Source: Eutypa lata (Eukaryota > Ascomycota > Sordariomycetes > Xylariales > Diatrypaceae). From it: a stretch of DNA of 64,000 nt. How positions within the stretch are numbered: position 1 is the stretch's first letter; the number at the start of each line of letters is the position of its first letter. The position numbers were made by a program, and so were the translations under genes. Location: the NCBI GenBank assembly GCA_022661535.1, contig JAKULF010000016.1, forward strand, positions 682,001 through 746,000, read 5' to 3'. Below, piece after piece: positions 1-14,300 of this stretch. Below the pieces are notes generated by a model. The model searched no databases and was not told where the DNA came from. It saw nothing but the letters and a program-made list of their open reading frames with translations.

Positions 1-3000
1 AACGTTTACGCTTAATAAACGATAAAAAGAAAGTTTTTAATAAAAGATTATTAATTTATATTTTAATATTAATTATTATAAATTAATAATTCTTTTTTCG
101 TTTAAAGTAAATATTTTATATTATCGTTATAATAATTTTATTTTCGTTAATAAAAATTTTATATATTAAATTACTTAAATAATTTATAAAAATATCGAGT
201 TTTTTTTAATCGTTTATTTTTTTCGTTTATTTTTCGTTATTTTTAAATATTTAATATTATACTTTTATATTTAATATATATAAATAATTTATATAAAGCT
301 TTTAATTATATATTATTTAAAAAAAATAATATTTAATACGTTATAAAAACTTTAATTATATAAATAATTAATCGTTTTTAATACTTTAAGTTAAAACTTT
401 ATTTAAATCTTTTTATTTTTTAACGTAAAAAATAATTTATTTTTAATATAAAAGTTAAAACTTTTCGTTATTTTATTATTTTAATATTATTTAATAAAAC
501 TTATTTATATAATAATGCTTTATTAAATATATTATTTCTTTACGTTTTTCTTAATTAATTTTTTAATTTAATTAAAATATATAACTTTATATTTTTAACT
601 TTAAGTTTCGTATTTTTTAAAATAATTAATAAATTATTTAATATATTTTTAAGCTTTTTTAAAATAATTATAAATTATATTATAATAAAGTAATTATAAT
701 TATTTATTAAAATTAATTAATATTTTTTATTATTAAATTTTATTTTATTAAAAAGTTTATAAACGTTAATATAAATAATATTCTTTATATATTTACTTTT
801 AAATAAATTTTTTTTATATAAATTTTTTTATACGATTTTATAAATAAATTATATATATATAATAATTTAATATATTTATTATATTATAAGTAATATATTT
901 AAACTTTAAAAGAAATATTTCGCTTAAATAATTTATTCGCTTATATTAAAAGCGTATTTTAAAATTAACGATATAAATTAAAAATATTAAAATCGTTATT
1001 TTATATATTTTAAAAGTAAATAAATTATTAAATCGTAATATATAAATAATAATTTATCGATTATTTAAAAGTTTAATTTTATAAATATTTTACTTTAAAG
1101 TTATATTAACTTTTTTATTAAATAATTATATTATAAAAATAAAATTAATATTTAAATTAAAGATATATAATACTTTAATAAACTTTATCGCTTAAGATTT
1201 TATTAATATAATATAATTTATTTTAATCGTATTTATATTAAAAACGAAAATTTTAATATTATTAATATTAATAATAATAAAATCGTTTAATTTAAATATA
1301 CTTTTAAAACTTATAAATTTATTATAATTTAAAATAATATATTAATCGTAATCGAAATTTAATATTTAAACTTTTTATAATATATAATCTTTTTAAATAA
1401 TAAATATAAATTTTAAAAAAACAAATATTATTATTTAAACTTTAAAAATATTATTTTTTTAAAGTTTATAAATTAATATAATTATAATTTTTTATTTTTA
1501 TTAAAGTTTTTTAAGTTTTTTATTTTTTTTAAGTTTTAAATATAATTTTTAAAATGTATTTTTAATATAACTTTTTTTTTCGTAATATTTATATTTTTTT
1601 ATTTTTATTATTATCGTTTTTTTTTCGTTTATTAAAATATTAATAATTACTTTTTTACGTTTTATATATTTATTTTTTATAATTATTATTAATATATTAT
1701 TATTTAATAATTAATTTATTACTTTAAACTTTAACTTTATAACTTCGATTATTTTAATAACGTTAATTAATTTCGATAATATATTAATATAAATTTTTTA
1801 AAATAATTAAACTTATACTTCGAATTTTACATTTAAGTTTTTTACGAAATAAATCGTAAAATAATTTTATAATAATATATATTTAATTTTAATTTATATA
1901 TATTCGTTTTAAATATTAAGAATTTTCCGGCTTAATTTATATACGTTATTAAAATTATTAAACTTAATTATATTTTATTTTTTTATTAATTATAATAAAA
2001 TTAAATTTTTTTTTATTAAACTTTTTTTATTTATTTATTTAAATAACTTAATTATTATAATTATTTTTATTAATAAAATTAAAGTTTCGTATAAATTATT
2101 TTTAAAAAATAACATTATTCGTTTTTAAATTATTAATTATTATAATTATAAAAATTCGAAAACTTTATTAATAATATTTAAAAATTAATTAAATATTAAA
2201 TCGTAATCGTTATAAGTTTTTACGATTATTTTTATATATCGTTTTTAAAAATAATAATTATCGCGGTTTATAAATTTTAATAAAAATTCGAATTTAATTA
2301 ACGTTATAATAATTTTAAATATAAATAACTCGTAAATAACGTTAATGTTTAATTTAATACGTTAATTAAATATTATAACGATTATATTAAGTTAATTTAA
2401 AGATTAAAAATAATAATTTCGCTTTAATATTAATATTTTAAAAAAAATTTAAAATAAAAAATTTAAAAATTATTATAAAAATTAAATAATTTTAAGCTTT
2501 AATTACGCTTTATTTTACGTATTTAACGTATAAACTTTAACTTTAAATAAATTTTATTCGTTTAAAATAAACGATATAAAAAGATTATTTTAATTTATTA
2601 AGTTTATATTATAATTTAATATAAAAGTTAATTTATAAACATTATTATTATCGTTCGTATATTTTATTTATAAATTATAATTATTTTAATTTTATATATA
2701 TTATATAATATTAATTATATAAAAATAATTCTTTATAATAAAAGCTTTTATAATTATAATTAATCGTATTATTCGTTTTAATTAATTATTTTAATAATTA
2801 ATATTTAATAAATAAACTTATAACGAATTATTTATAAAACGCTTTTAAATAATTTTAAAATCGATGTTAAATTAATTAATTTATTCGAAATTAATCGTAA
2901 TTAAAATATTAAAGTTATCGAAATTATCGAAATTATCGAAAATAATTAAATAATAATTATTATTATTTATAATATATTATTTTTTCTTAATATAAATAAT

Positions 3001-3250
3001 ATTTAATTAATAAAATAAAAAAATAATTTTATAATTTCGTAATTTAATTATATATTAACGTTAAATATTAAAATTAAATTTAACTTATATTAATTTCGAT
3101 ATAATTTTAATAATTTTATATTTTAAAATTAACTTATTAAATTATATATATAAAGTATTTAATTAAAAATATTAAAATTATACGAAATTTCGGGCTTATA
3201 ATTTATTAAAAAATAACATAATAAGTTTAATTAACTAAAGTAACAACTAT
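1..3250. repeat. RIP-degraded AT-rich block, left edge outside window
   Basis: The stretch is almost pure A/T. The residual C and G sit nearly always in CpG or in CpT/ApG, while CpA and TpG are almost absent. That is what CpA-to-TpA mutation on both strands (RIP) leaves behind. No open frame of useful length survives. The block is presumably a dead transposable element, but I saw no terminal repeat at its right edge near 3230-3290, so its class is unknown. Confidence 0.85.
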
Positions 3251-3419
3251 TATAAAAATAAAAAAAACGTTTACTTATATACATAATCAACCTTGTTAGC
3301 TTGTATTAATACATCCATCACTCATAGCTTTAACCCCTTAATTCAACAATTTTCCCTAGACCCGAGGAATTTATTTTTAAAACCCAAGAGCTTAAGTCCA
3401 AAATCTAAGTAGATAACAT

Positions 3420-3995
3420 TTCGAATACAAGAAATTTTCCTCGTCATAGAAACTTGGGAAAGGTGGACGTCTACTGCCTCAAAAGCCGTAATTATCCGAA
3501 TCTGTTTGAAGGCAACCGAACTCCCGACCAAGTGTAATGTGGGAGATGATATCCAAAGTAAACAGTGGCACGACCCGGATCAGATTTAGTCGAGAAGAAG
3601 GTTGTTACGGATTAACTTCACCAGTTCTATTAGTTGAAGATCGATATCAGACTCGAAGGTTGGAATATCCCGGCCAGTGTGGCCAGCTGAGAGCTTCGCT
3701 TTGAGTTTATCGTGAGAGGTTGTATCCCGCGTGTTGAACATGGCTGAATGGTAAGGGTTGAACTAGTTCTCCTCATACCAACCGGACTTGCCATATTGAC
3801 TTTTAGCACGGGACATACATCGGATGAGCTCAGGGTCGTCTGTCATAAGGCCATGGGAGCTGATGCGAACAAGTAAGTCATGTATCTTGGTTAAAGACTT
3901 GAAGATCTCAAACTCTTTGCTACTTGACCACACATAAGAAAGCTAGAGATATAAAGTGCTAGCGAGAAAGGGGCAGGTACTACGAAGAAACGCTC
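3420..3995 (-). pseudogene. Cytochrome P450 pseudogene (N-terminal half)
   Basis: Conceptual translation of the minus strand gives a recognisable fungal P450 N-terminal region. It starts near 3993 with a PFLAS-type segment. It continues through LLVRISSHGLM, the DPELIRCMS stretch, KSGWYEEN and FNPYHSAMFNTRD, then TLDIISHITLGREFG at about 3460-3520. The frame is broken by at least four stops: a TAG before LSYVW, a TAG just before FNPYH, a TAA after the NNLLLD stretch, and a TGA after DNYGF. There is also at least one frame change, near 3560-3580. The haem-binding Cys half is missing; it would lie to the left, where the RIP block begins. Assignment to P450 is by resemblance of several ordered motifs, and the subfamily is not determined. 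A non-functional relic is clear. Confidence 0.7.
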
Positions 3996-4638
3996 GAAGC
4001 TAGACGCTACTCAAAGATGCCGACAAAAGTAATTGCTAGAAATTCTCCTGAAGTCATACTATTTGTAGTTAGGTATACCATTATGTAACATTGAGATTGG
4101 AAACGGCTCTGACTTCCAGAATGACTGGAATAATCCATTAGAAGAAAGAGATTCGTCAAAAGATTCCCTTAGACAATAGTCACATAGCTACAATTTCTCA
4201 TTCTTACATGGTTTATTGACTATGTCGATTATATATCAAATCATAATATACATAGATGAGATGTTGACTTCAATTATTAACCTTATCTATGTGATAACCT
4301 GATAGGTGGGTAAGTATGAAAAATTGAGACAGAACTGCGGCTACATGGTCCCTTTTCTAGAAGTTATGGTGGAAAATACTTGGGGATCACTGCTTAAATA
4401 GCAGTTCTCTTCTCCTTGGAGATAGGCGCGCTTCGTCGTCGCGGCCGAGCCAAGATCTCTGCATCTTTCCCTGCCAGGATAATTAGACATTTATCGGGCT
4501 AAATACCATAAGAGCGCAAAATAAGACAACCCGCTTTTTATTTGATTACGGTCTTATTTATAACTTGCTCTAAATCTTAACCAATCTGTGAAGTGCTTTA
4601 TCGGAACTTTAAATTCAGCTTTGCATGCTGAGATGTTC
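3996..4638. other. Intergenic, no gene seen
   Basis: The base composition is mixed, with no open frame resembling a family. It holds the presumed 3' flank of the TPR gene and the decayed start of the P450 relic. Confidence 0.6.
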
Positions 4639-7456
4639 TCAGTAGGTGTGCAATTTACCTTCCCTTTTCCATCGTTTTGGATCATTAGTGCGTATTTTCA
4701 GTTCCCCCAGCCTTTTCTGAGCTTTTAAACTTTGAGTATTGCTACTGCCGTATAGGACTGACAAAAGTTGACATAGCTCATCTTGGTATCTCTCAGCTTC
4801 ATCATACTCAGCACTTTCTTGAGCACTCTTGACGAGTGCTTGAAGCTTATCCTTGCGAGCTTTACTAGAGGCGTGTGCCTTATCCAAGACCCTCGTGATG
4901 CCACCCTCTGTATTCTTCTTAAGAGCGGAGAGGTCCCTCCCGCAAATGGTGCTATCAATTACTGAGATCTGGTCTACTGCTTCAGAGATACTTCGAAACA
5001 TTTCTAAGGATTCGAACGCGTAGTTGGCCGGTGTGTCTGTAAAGCTAAGATCGCAAATGATTGTGGCAATTTTGTGTTCTAGGTCAAGGCATTCTGCGAG
5101 GCGCTGATCCCGAGTGGATTTGTCTTGAAGACGATGGCGTGCCTTCTTCAAATACATTCCAAGTGCCTCATCCTTACGGAGCAGTACTTGCATCATCAGA
5201 ACCCAGAGAAGAGACTGCAGTGTCTCTGGATGGTGAATGCCGAGTTGGCCTTCAAGTCTTTGAAGAATCTCAAGTGACGAGACTTCTACATGTTTCCACC
5301 CTTCTGCATCTAAGGGATTTGTATGTGCTTCTGACAGGACTTCCATATGGCTCCTGTCTTGTTCCGAGGGTTTAGCATCTTTGAATGACAGGCAAGCTGC
5401 CGTCTCGCTCATGTCTTCCCATCTACCGAGTGTAAAATTCGTGATGATGAGGTCACGCTTGGCACGTTGTGTGGAAGGGTGTTTCCAGCTCAAGATGTCT
5501 AAGCGACTCCTATATACATCTCTAAGACAGTTCACGGCTTCCGCCAGATTCCGTTCGTAGTTGGTCTCATCCGCACTCTCGCGAAGACAAAGTGCATAAT
5601 CGTGCTCAGAATCAAGAGCTATCATCGGAGACTCTCGAAGTACTTGCGACTGTTCCTCTGATATTGTTGATTTTGGAACTTTGCCAGGAGACCTGTGCCT
5701 CGTCCGTATTGCATTGAATATCCGTCGGGCAAGTTCCAGTCCGTTGTCATCCGCCTTTCGTTGACTAATCAGTCCTAGTATCCGCAGCGTGGAAAGTAGG
5801 GATGGATGAATTATCGCGTTGTATTTGTCGCTTCCGACTACGTTGATGACATCTTCTAACAGCAACCTAGCTGTAGGCTCACTTATCTCAATACCTCGTA
5901 GCTTGTCCATGTCTATATTGCCGCTAGAGTTATTCCGTTGTTTTCCTCTAGTATTATGAATCAAGTATAGCTTTCTCTGCTCAGATAGAACCTCAAGCGC
6001 AAGACTGCATGCCTTGTCGGTTGCGCCACAATGGTAAAGTGCTAGTGCAAGCAACGAACGGTGCTCGAGAGTATCAGGATGGGTCCTACCGTAATGCTTA
6101 CAAGCGACTTCCACCGTTCTTTGTAATTCTTTCTTAGCCAGAGCGTAGTTTCCAACGGCTATTTCCATCTCTGCTAGTAGACTACAGGCATGAAGTGCTT
6201 GTGGATGCTCCTCAGACATCATTGATCTTGTGGTTTTGGCAAGCGACCTAGCCGTACTGACTGCCTCAGTAAGTCGAGATTGCATCTTGTAGATTCTGAT
6301 TAGGCGGCACATTGCCTCGACAGCTTCAGGATGTTGGGGGCCTAATTCTGTTTTCATGATCTGAACGGTTGATGTGCAAGCTTTTTGACCTTCCGCGACC
6401 CGGCCGCTGATTGCTAGTAGTAGTGCGTGCAAGCTTGCACACTCGAGCGTCTTTAGATGTTTCGACCCCCACCGCTTCGTCATCCCAGCGAGTGCTTTCC
6501 TGGAGCTTTCCAGGGCATCCCCGTACTCACCCCACATGAGGCCAATTTTGGCCTCCATAAAAAGAAGGAGGTCTCTGTTTGCTCGCACTCCATTGTTTCT
6601 AGTAGAATCACGACGAAAATTGGTTGCTTTCCCTTCCGTCTGGAGTTGACTGTCGTCACAATGCACGTGTGCACCATCGGTGCCGAGGGGAGGCTTTGAT
6701 AACTGCTCATCCCATGTATCGAGTAGACTATGGGATTTCTTTAGCTCGCCTTGGGCTTCGGAGCAGTTGCCTAGGCAAGCATAAGTAAATGCTAGGTCTC
6801 GTCGAACTTGGAACTCCGCCGTCTCAATCTTGCTGGAACCTGCGGTATCAGATATCGTCGTCAAATATTTCAATATCGTTGCCGCATCACTGTAATTTTC
6901 TTGATATACCAAGCATATAGCAATCCACCTCTCCAGTTCCATCCTGATACGTACGCCGGATTGGTCCTCATCGAGTTTGGAGAGAATTACCCGGAAATCG
7001 TCATAAGCTTCGTTGTAATTTCCACGAAGAAGTTTTATGCTTGCCAATTGAGCATTGACTTCGATTCTATAAAGGGAGCTTACATGGATATGCGATATTT
7101 CCAAGATATGTTTGCTCCGATTCAGAGCTACTTCTGCACTGTTGAGCTCACCACGCTCCATGAATGCCTGGGTAAGGTTGATAGAAATTTCAACGTCTCC
7201 ATTGTACTGCGCATCCCGTCCAACAACTCGTAGCACGTTGGGTACTAATGACATCGATGCCACCAACATCCGACATGACAGATCCTGTGGTAGTTTCTCG
7301 AGAAGAGGTCCCGAGAAACACGAAGATAATGCTAAAAAAAAAAGCTGAAGATTAAAATATTGCTCCAGTACAACAGTACTTAAGGGTATAATACTTACTC
7401 AAGCGACTGAAAGTCAGCTCTGTGAACAATCTTGAAACTGTATTCCTAGAACATAA
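4639..7456 (-). CDS. TPR-repeat protein, probable C-terminal part of a fungal NLR/STAND receptor
   Basis: A continuous minus-strand frame of 876 codons (7269 down to the stop at 4639) is rich in helical TPR units. The His-Pro-containing helix starts typical of NLR-type TPRs recur: HPEAVEAM, HPQALHAC, HPDTLEHR, HPSTQRAK and HHPETLQSL. The frame does not really begin at its first Met. In-frame codons continue upstream to a polypyrimidine acceptor (TTTTTTTTTTAG at 7341-7332), and a perfect GTAAGT donor lies at 7398-7393. A 67-nt intron therefore joins an upstream exon ending at 7399, open back to a TGA near 7457. Fungal TPR arrays of this kind normally follow a NACHT or NB-ARC ATPase. None is visible before the transposon at 8106, so the sensor is probably truncated or its 5' exons have decayed. 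The exact start and the function are unknown; incompatibility or innate sensing would be the family expectation. Confidence 0.6.
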
Positions 7457-8100
7457 TCAGCATCACCGGTAGCATGCCTTGCCAGAGGCGCAGTCATACC
7501 ATACACGCCCAGTATCGCCCGACGCAGTGTAACGTTAGTGGGGCGAGGAGGTAGTCGTACAGGTATGTCGAGGTGAATCTATCTCGTGCTCTGATTCTGA
7601 TAAGAGGTTCGTCCAAGAGCTTATTTAGATGTAATTCATACGGAGAATGATCGTCTCCTACTATATTTGATTATTTACTTATTATACGGAATGCGAATAG
7701 TCCGGTTAGGAGCTACCCGTTCACAAGGGCGCACAATAAGACAACTAGATTAGGAGTATCTACAATTAAAACCAATTAGTGGTCTAATATATTCATGTGC
7801 CTCGTTCTTAATAATCATCTTGATGCTTGTTTTCTTTTCATATAAATAGCACGCTTTTACTCTACATAAGCTATGAAGTGCGCGGTACTAATATGTCTCC
7901 CCCCAGTAATGCTCTTACCTCTTGGAAAAGGAGAAATCCCATGGCAGGAAAGTCTTCTACATGCTATCGTTAATGCACGTTCTGAAATCTATACTCTCCA
8001 TCTAGGTCACTTTCATCCTGAAACTAGTCCGTAACTGCATACACATTGATCTGAAGAGTGGTGATGCTATTAGGATTTAAGCTTCTTGCTCACCTTCTTG
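7457..8100. other. Flank between TPR gene and LTR element, possible decayed 5' exons
   Basis: A minus-strand stretch of about 45 codons without stops (roughly 7580 to 7428, including GVYGMTAPLARHATGDADY) lies just upstream of the TPR gene but in a different frame from its first exon. It could be a decayed upstream exon or chance. Base composition becomes AT-rich towards 8100. No NACHT motif was found. Confidence 0.35.
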
Positions 8101-8105
8101 AGTTA
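8101..8105. repeat. Target-site duplication, left copy (AGTTA)
   Basis: It lies directly before the TG of the left LTR and matches AGCTA after the right LTR with one T/C transition. Confidence 0.6.
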
Positions 8106-8369
8106 TGTAGGATCTAGTAGAACGCAGGGAATTTATAACAATTATAATACAGTTGTTAATAATATTCTAATTACAAGATAACCTAAATCTAAAAAACCTA
8201 AAGGTTTTATATATATTAATTACAAGACGCATTAATTACCTACCATATTCGTATTTGCATAAAGCTATCGTTAAACGTATACGTTATTTAAGTATATAAA
8301 TCCTTAGAATTAACAAGGTGATTAAATAAAGTTAGTTATTTATAAGAAATTAACTTATAAAATTTTAAA
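8106..8369 (+). repeat. 5' (left) LTR
   Basis: Aligned base for base with 21260-21523 (constant offset 13154, no gaps), nearly every difference is a C/T or G/A transition. I saw one C/A difference, near 8243. The outer part keeps more C and G (TGTAGGATCTAGTAGAACGC) than the inner part, which is almost all A/T. Confidence 0.85.
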
Positions 8370-11300
8370 CCTTTTTTTAAAGTAATAATTTTAATCGTAA
8401 AAAGTTATAAAAAGGTTTATAAAGTTATATATAAAGGTATTATAATGATTTATTTTTTAATTATATTTATTATAAAATTTAATTTAATAATTTATTTTTA
8501 AAAGTTACGTTTATTATATAAAATAATATTTAATAATTTATTTTAAAAATTATATTTATTTAATATAAATAAATAAAAAGAGTTATTTTTTTTTAATTTA
8601 ATAAATAATAAAATTTATTATAAAAAAAGTTATTTTATTATATATATAATTAAAATCTTTTATAAAGCAAAAATAATTATTATTAATTAAATGTTAATTA
8701 TTTTTAAATTCTTTATTAATTTAATAAATAAAAATTTTAAAAATAATTTAATTAAATAATTTATTAATTAATTAATATTATTAACGTAATATATAATAAT
8801 TTATTTATTAATTATAATAAATTTATTATAATAAAATAATAAATTTATATATTTTATTTTTTTATAAAATTTAAGATTTTTATTAATTTTTATAATATTA
8901 ATATTATTATAAAATATAATAAGTAATTTAATATTATAACTTAAATTTAAAATATTATTTAAATATTAAAATATATTACTTAAATATATAATCTTTTTAA
9001 AAACCTTTTATAATGTTATATATTTAACTTTGTAATTATTAAATATTATAACTTTTAAAATTTACGATATTTAATTTATAAAGTTAAATACTTTTAAATT
9101 TTTTAAATTAATAATATATATTTTTATTAATTTTTTTAATTGAAATTATTCGTTTAATTAAAATTTAAATATATTTTTAAAGTTAAATCGTTTTTATAAT
9201 TATATAAAATTTTTAAATTAAAATATTAAAAAAAAATACTTTTATAATTTATTTAATTAAATAAAGTAATTAAAATTTAAATTAATTATAAATTTAATTA
9301 ATAAATATATATTAAAAGTAATATTAATTTTACTTTTTAAAGTTAAATATAATAATAATTTTATTTATTATTAATATTTATTAATTTCATTTTTTAAAAT
9401 TTAATTTTCGAATTTTATTAATTTAACTTTAAAGTTAATAAAAGTATTAATATAAATAATTTTTTTATTATCGTATATATTAAATCGTTATAATAACTTT
9501 TTAATATAACGTTTTTATTAAATTTTAATAACTTTAATAATACGATTTATTTTTATATTATTTTTTAAATAAATAATTATAAAGTTTATTTTATTAAGCT
9601 TTATTTTACTTATAAAAGCTTTAATTAATTAATTTATAATAACTTTTATAAAATTAATTATAAATAAATCGTTTATATAATAAATCTTTATATTTTAAAT
9701 ACTTTAATTAAATGTTTATATTATAATTTAAATAATTAATTTAAATCGTATAAAGTTTTATTTAATTTAATTATTTTACTTTATTTAATAACTTTAAAAT
9801 AATCACTTTTAAAAAGTTATATATAAATTTTTTAATTTATATTAAAGTATATAAACGCGTTTTATACGTTAAATTATATTATATTTTATTTTTTTTTTAT
9901 TATTATAATTAATATAAAGTGTTAAGTTTTAAGTTTAATAATTATATTAAAAGTTTTTAAATAATTAATTCTTAATTATTATATATATTTTTAAACGATA
10001 AACTTCGTTTTATAACGTATAGTTTTTTTTACATTAATTATTTAATTAAGTTTAATATTTAATATATTAATAATAAGTTTTATTTTAAATAATTATTAAG
10101 TTTTTATAATAATTTTATTTAATAATAAATTAATAATCGTATAAATATTTAAATCTTTTAATTTTTTAATTTTAATATTATAAGCTTTTAATTATAATTT
10201 AAAATTAAAGGTTTATAAAATATATTTAAAAGTAAAAGATTTAATAATTATAATTATTAATAATATAAAAGTTATTTTTTTATTTTTTAAATTTATATTA
10301 ACTTTTATATATTTTATAACACTTTAATTTAAAGTATTATTATTAATATTAACTTATTATTATATTAATATATTATTAAATATTATTATTAATTATTAAT
10401 TTATAAATTTATTAAATTTAAAAATTTTAAAAAATTTATTTTTATCTTTTTATAATTTAAATTTAAAAATTTTTATTTTTTTTATAATTAATTTAATATT
10501 ATATTTTTATTTTAATTATATATTTATAAACTTATAATTAAAATTAAATTTTTTTTTATTATTTCGATAAAAAAAATATAACTTTATATTTATAAATAAG
10601 CTTTAAGAACTTTTTTTTCGATTTTTAAACGGAAAAGTTTTACTTTATAAATTAATAATATACGTTAATTTAAAGATTATATTTTATATATATAAATAAT
10701 AACATTTATAATAAAATATAAACTTAATTTTAAATTTTAAATTAATTATAATAAGTTAATTTAAATTTAAAGTTAAAAATTAAATTCGTATAAAAATATT
10801 TAAAAATAAAAAATAATTACTTTTTTTATTTTATACGAAATTTAAACCTTAACTTTTATTAAAGTAAATCGAATTATAATTTTACGTTAAATTACGTTAT
10901 TATTATATATTAATTTATTTATAATATTTCTTTTTTTAAATATAATTTAAGCTTTAATTAATTATTAAAATTATTATATAACGAATTTACTTATATATTA
11001 ATTAATATTTACTTATTATATAAAAAAAGAAATTTTTTTTAATAATAATAATAATATTATATTTTATTTTCGATAAAATTAACATTTCGTTAAATAATTT
11101 TAAACGTATTATTTTCGATTTTTTAATTAATTATTATTAAATTTTTATATTATTAAAATGTTTATTAAAAAGAAAAAAGTAATTCGTAATACGCGTTTTA
11201 ATAATCGTTCGATAATTATTTTAATAAAACGTATTTTAATTTATCGTTATTATTATTTAAAAAGCTTAAATACGTTTTAATTTAAATTTAACTTTTTTTT

Positions 11301-14300
11301 AACGTAAAATGTATTTTCGAAAACGTTAATAAATTTACTTATAAAGATTATAATAAAAACCGCGATATTTATAAACTTATAAGTTATTTTACTTTTAATT
11401 TAATAATTATTTATTAACGATAACTTTAATAAATAAGTTTCGATTAAAATAACTTTTAAAATTATTCGCTTTTAAAAATTAATCGTTTAATTTTTAATTT
11501 ATTTTAAAATTACTTTAAATGTTAATAACGATTAATAACTTAATATAAAGAATAAGTTTATATAAAATAATATCTTTAATTATTACATTAAGTTTACGAT
11601 TATTTAATAACGTTTATTTTTCGCGTTTTATTAAATAATTTTAACTTATCGTTTTAAGTTTAATTTAATCGAAAAGATTAATATAATCGTTATAAATAAT
11701 TTTTAAATTAATCGTAATTTATAAAGTTATTATTAATAATTAATAAAAATAAATTATTTATATTAAATATTAACGTATAATAAATAAAAAACGAAATTAT
11801 TTTAATTTTCGTATTTTTACTTTTTTAATAATCGTTATAAGCTTTTTTAAATTATTTTTTAATTATTAAAAAATTTAATACGTTTTAATTTATTATTAAA
11901 AAACTTATTTTTAAACGATAAATAATTATTCGCTTTTTTTTAAAAAATAAAAATTATACAACTTAAGTTATTAAAATCGTTACTTTTAAACGAAAAATAA
12001 TTTTCGTTTAAAAAGTTATAATAAACGACGATAAAAATAATAATACTTTTAATAACTTTAATAATAATAATAATAAAAATAACGATAATAATAAAAGCGG
12101 CGATAATAATAATAACGATAATAATAATAATAATAAACTTAATTTAATTATAAAATAATTTAATAAAAAGTTAATTTTAATCGTTAAAAATATTTTAAAT
12201 ATAACTTAAGCTTTCGTTAAAAATTCGTTAAATTTTTCGATTTCGTAATATAATTAATTAATAAAATATAAATGTTTTTTAACTTTAAATAATTAAATTT
12301 AATTTTTAATATTACATTTAAAACTCGGTTTTTTATTATTATAATTAAGTTTTTTTATTTATATTTTAAATATATATTAAAGATATTTCTTTATTTTTAA
12401 ATAAAAGCTTTTATATTTATTTATTTTATTACGTTATTATTATATATATTTTATTAATATATAAAAAATATAACTTTTAAAACGCATTTAATATATAAAA
12501 ATATATTTATAAAATAATAAATCTTTATTAAATTTAAACTTTATATTTAATTATAAAATATTAAAATTTATAAACCGTATATACTTTATTATTAATTAAA
12601 TAACTCGCTTAAAACTTAAGTTTTATATTTAAAATATAAAAACTTAAATAATTTATTAAATTCGTTATTAATTAATAATAAATAACTTTTCGTAATAAAT
12701 TTTTAAATATTTTTATTATTTTTTTTATTTAATAATTATTTAAACGAAAAAGTTATTATATATATAAATTAAATTTAACGTAATTTAAACTTATAAAGTG
12801 CTTTTATTAATGTATTTAATTACTTTCTTTTATAATTTTTAATTTTTAATTATATAAATCGATTTAAAACTTTTCGATAAATTCGATTACGATTAAATAA
12901 AACATTAAATATTAAGCTTTTTAATATAAATATATAAAAAATAATAATATAAAAAAGCTTAAAATTAAACTTAAATATTAAAATATTATATATTTTCTTT
13001 TTTAATGTAATACTTTATAATTTATATATAATAATAACATATAATATAATTAAAAGAAATTATTTTCGATAATACGTATTATTTTTTAATACGAACTTTT
13101 AACGTATATATAAAATAAATATTATTTACTTTTTATAAAATTTTTAAAAACCTTTAAAAAACGGCTTTATATAATTATTAAAACTTATTATTATTATTTT
13201 TAAAAAGTTTTTAATAAAATTATTATTATTAATTTAAAAAATATTATAAATAATATTTTAAGCATTATTTATTAAACTTTTAAAACTTTATAAATTACGT
13301 ATTAATATAACTTTATAATTAATATAAATTAAAAAAAAATTAAATAAATTTTTAATTATTTAAAACTTTATCGATTAAGCTTTAATACTTTTATAAAAAG
13401 CTTTTATTTATAAAGTGAAATTATTTAAACTTAATATATATTTATAATTATATTGTTTAATTTAAGCTTTAATAATATAAATATAAATAACATTAAAAAC
13501 GTTATTAACTTTTATAATAAAAAGCTTTATAATATAATATAAAATAAATAACTTTTATAAAAATATAAATACTTTAATTTAACGTAACTTTAATAAAGCT
13601 TAACGAAATTTAATTTAATCGTTTTTTTATTACCGTTAAATAATTATTAAAAAAATTAATTTATTAAAAAAACGATATATATTACGATTAATAATCTTTT
13701 TTATATTTAACTTATTTTTAAAAAAGTAAAAAGCTTTATTTAACATCGAAAATAATTAAAAAAAATCTTTTATTAAAATAATATTTAAGTTATTAAACAT
13801 TTTATTTTAACGTTATAAAAAGATTTTATAAAGTTATACATTAATTTAAATAAAAGCTTTTAACTTTAATATATTTTTTTCGTTTATAATTAAGTAATAA
13901 ATATTATTAAATCGACGTTAAAAAGTATTTAACGTAATTAATATCTTTAATAATAATTTATATTAATTATTAATAAATAAACGTAAAAAAGAATATAAAA
14001 TTTATTCGTTAATTTAATTATTAATAATATTAATAAAAGTTATTTAAATAATAAAAAATTTTACTTTTAATATAACTTATTATAAATATAAAGATAATAT
14101 TTTTATAAAGTAAAACTTTTTCGTATCGTTATTTTTATTTATTTAAATACGTAAAGAAAAAAATAATAAATTAAAAACAAATCGTAATTATAAATAATAA
14201 TTTAATATTATATTATATAAAACACGTTATTTTAAATTTAAAGTATCGGTTACTTTTTAAAATAAATCTTTTATATTATAATTATATATAATTTACTTTT

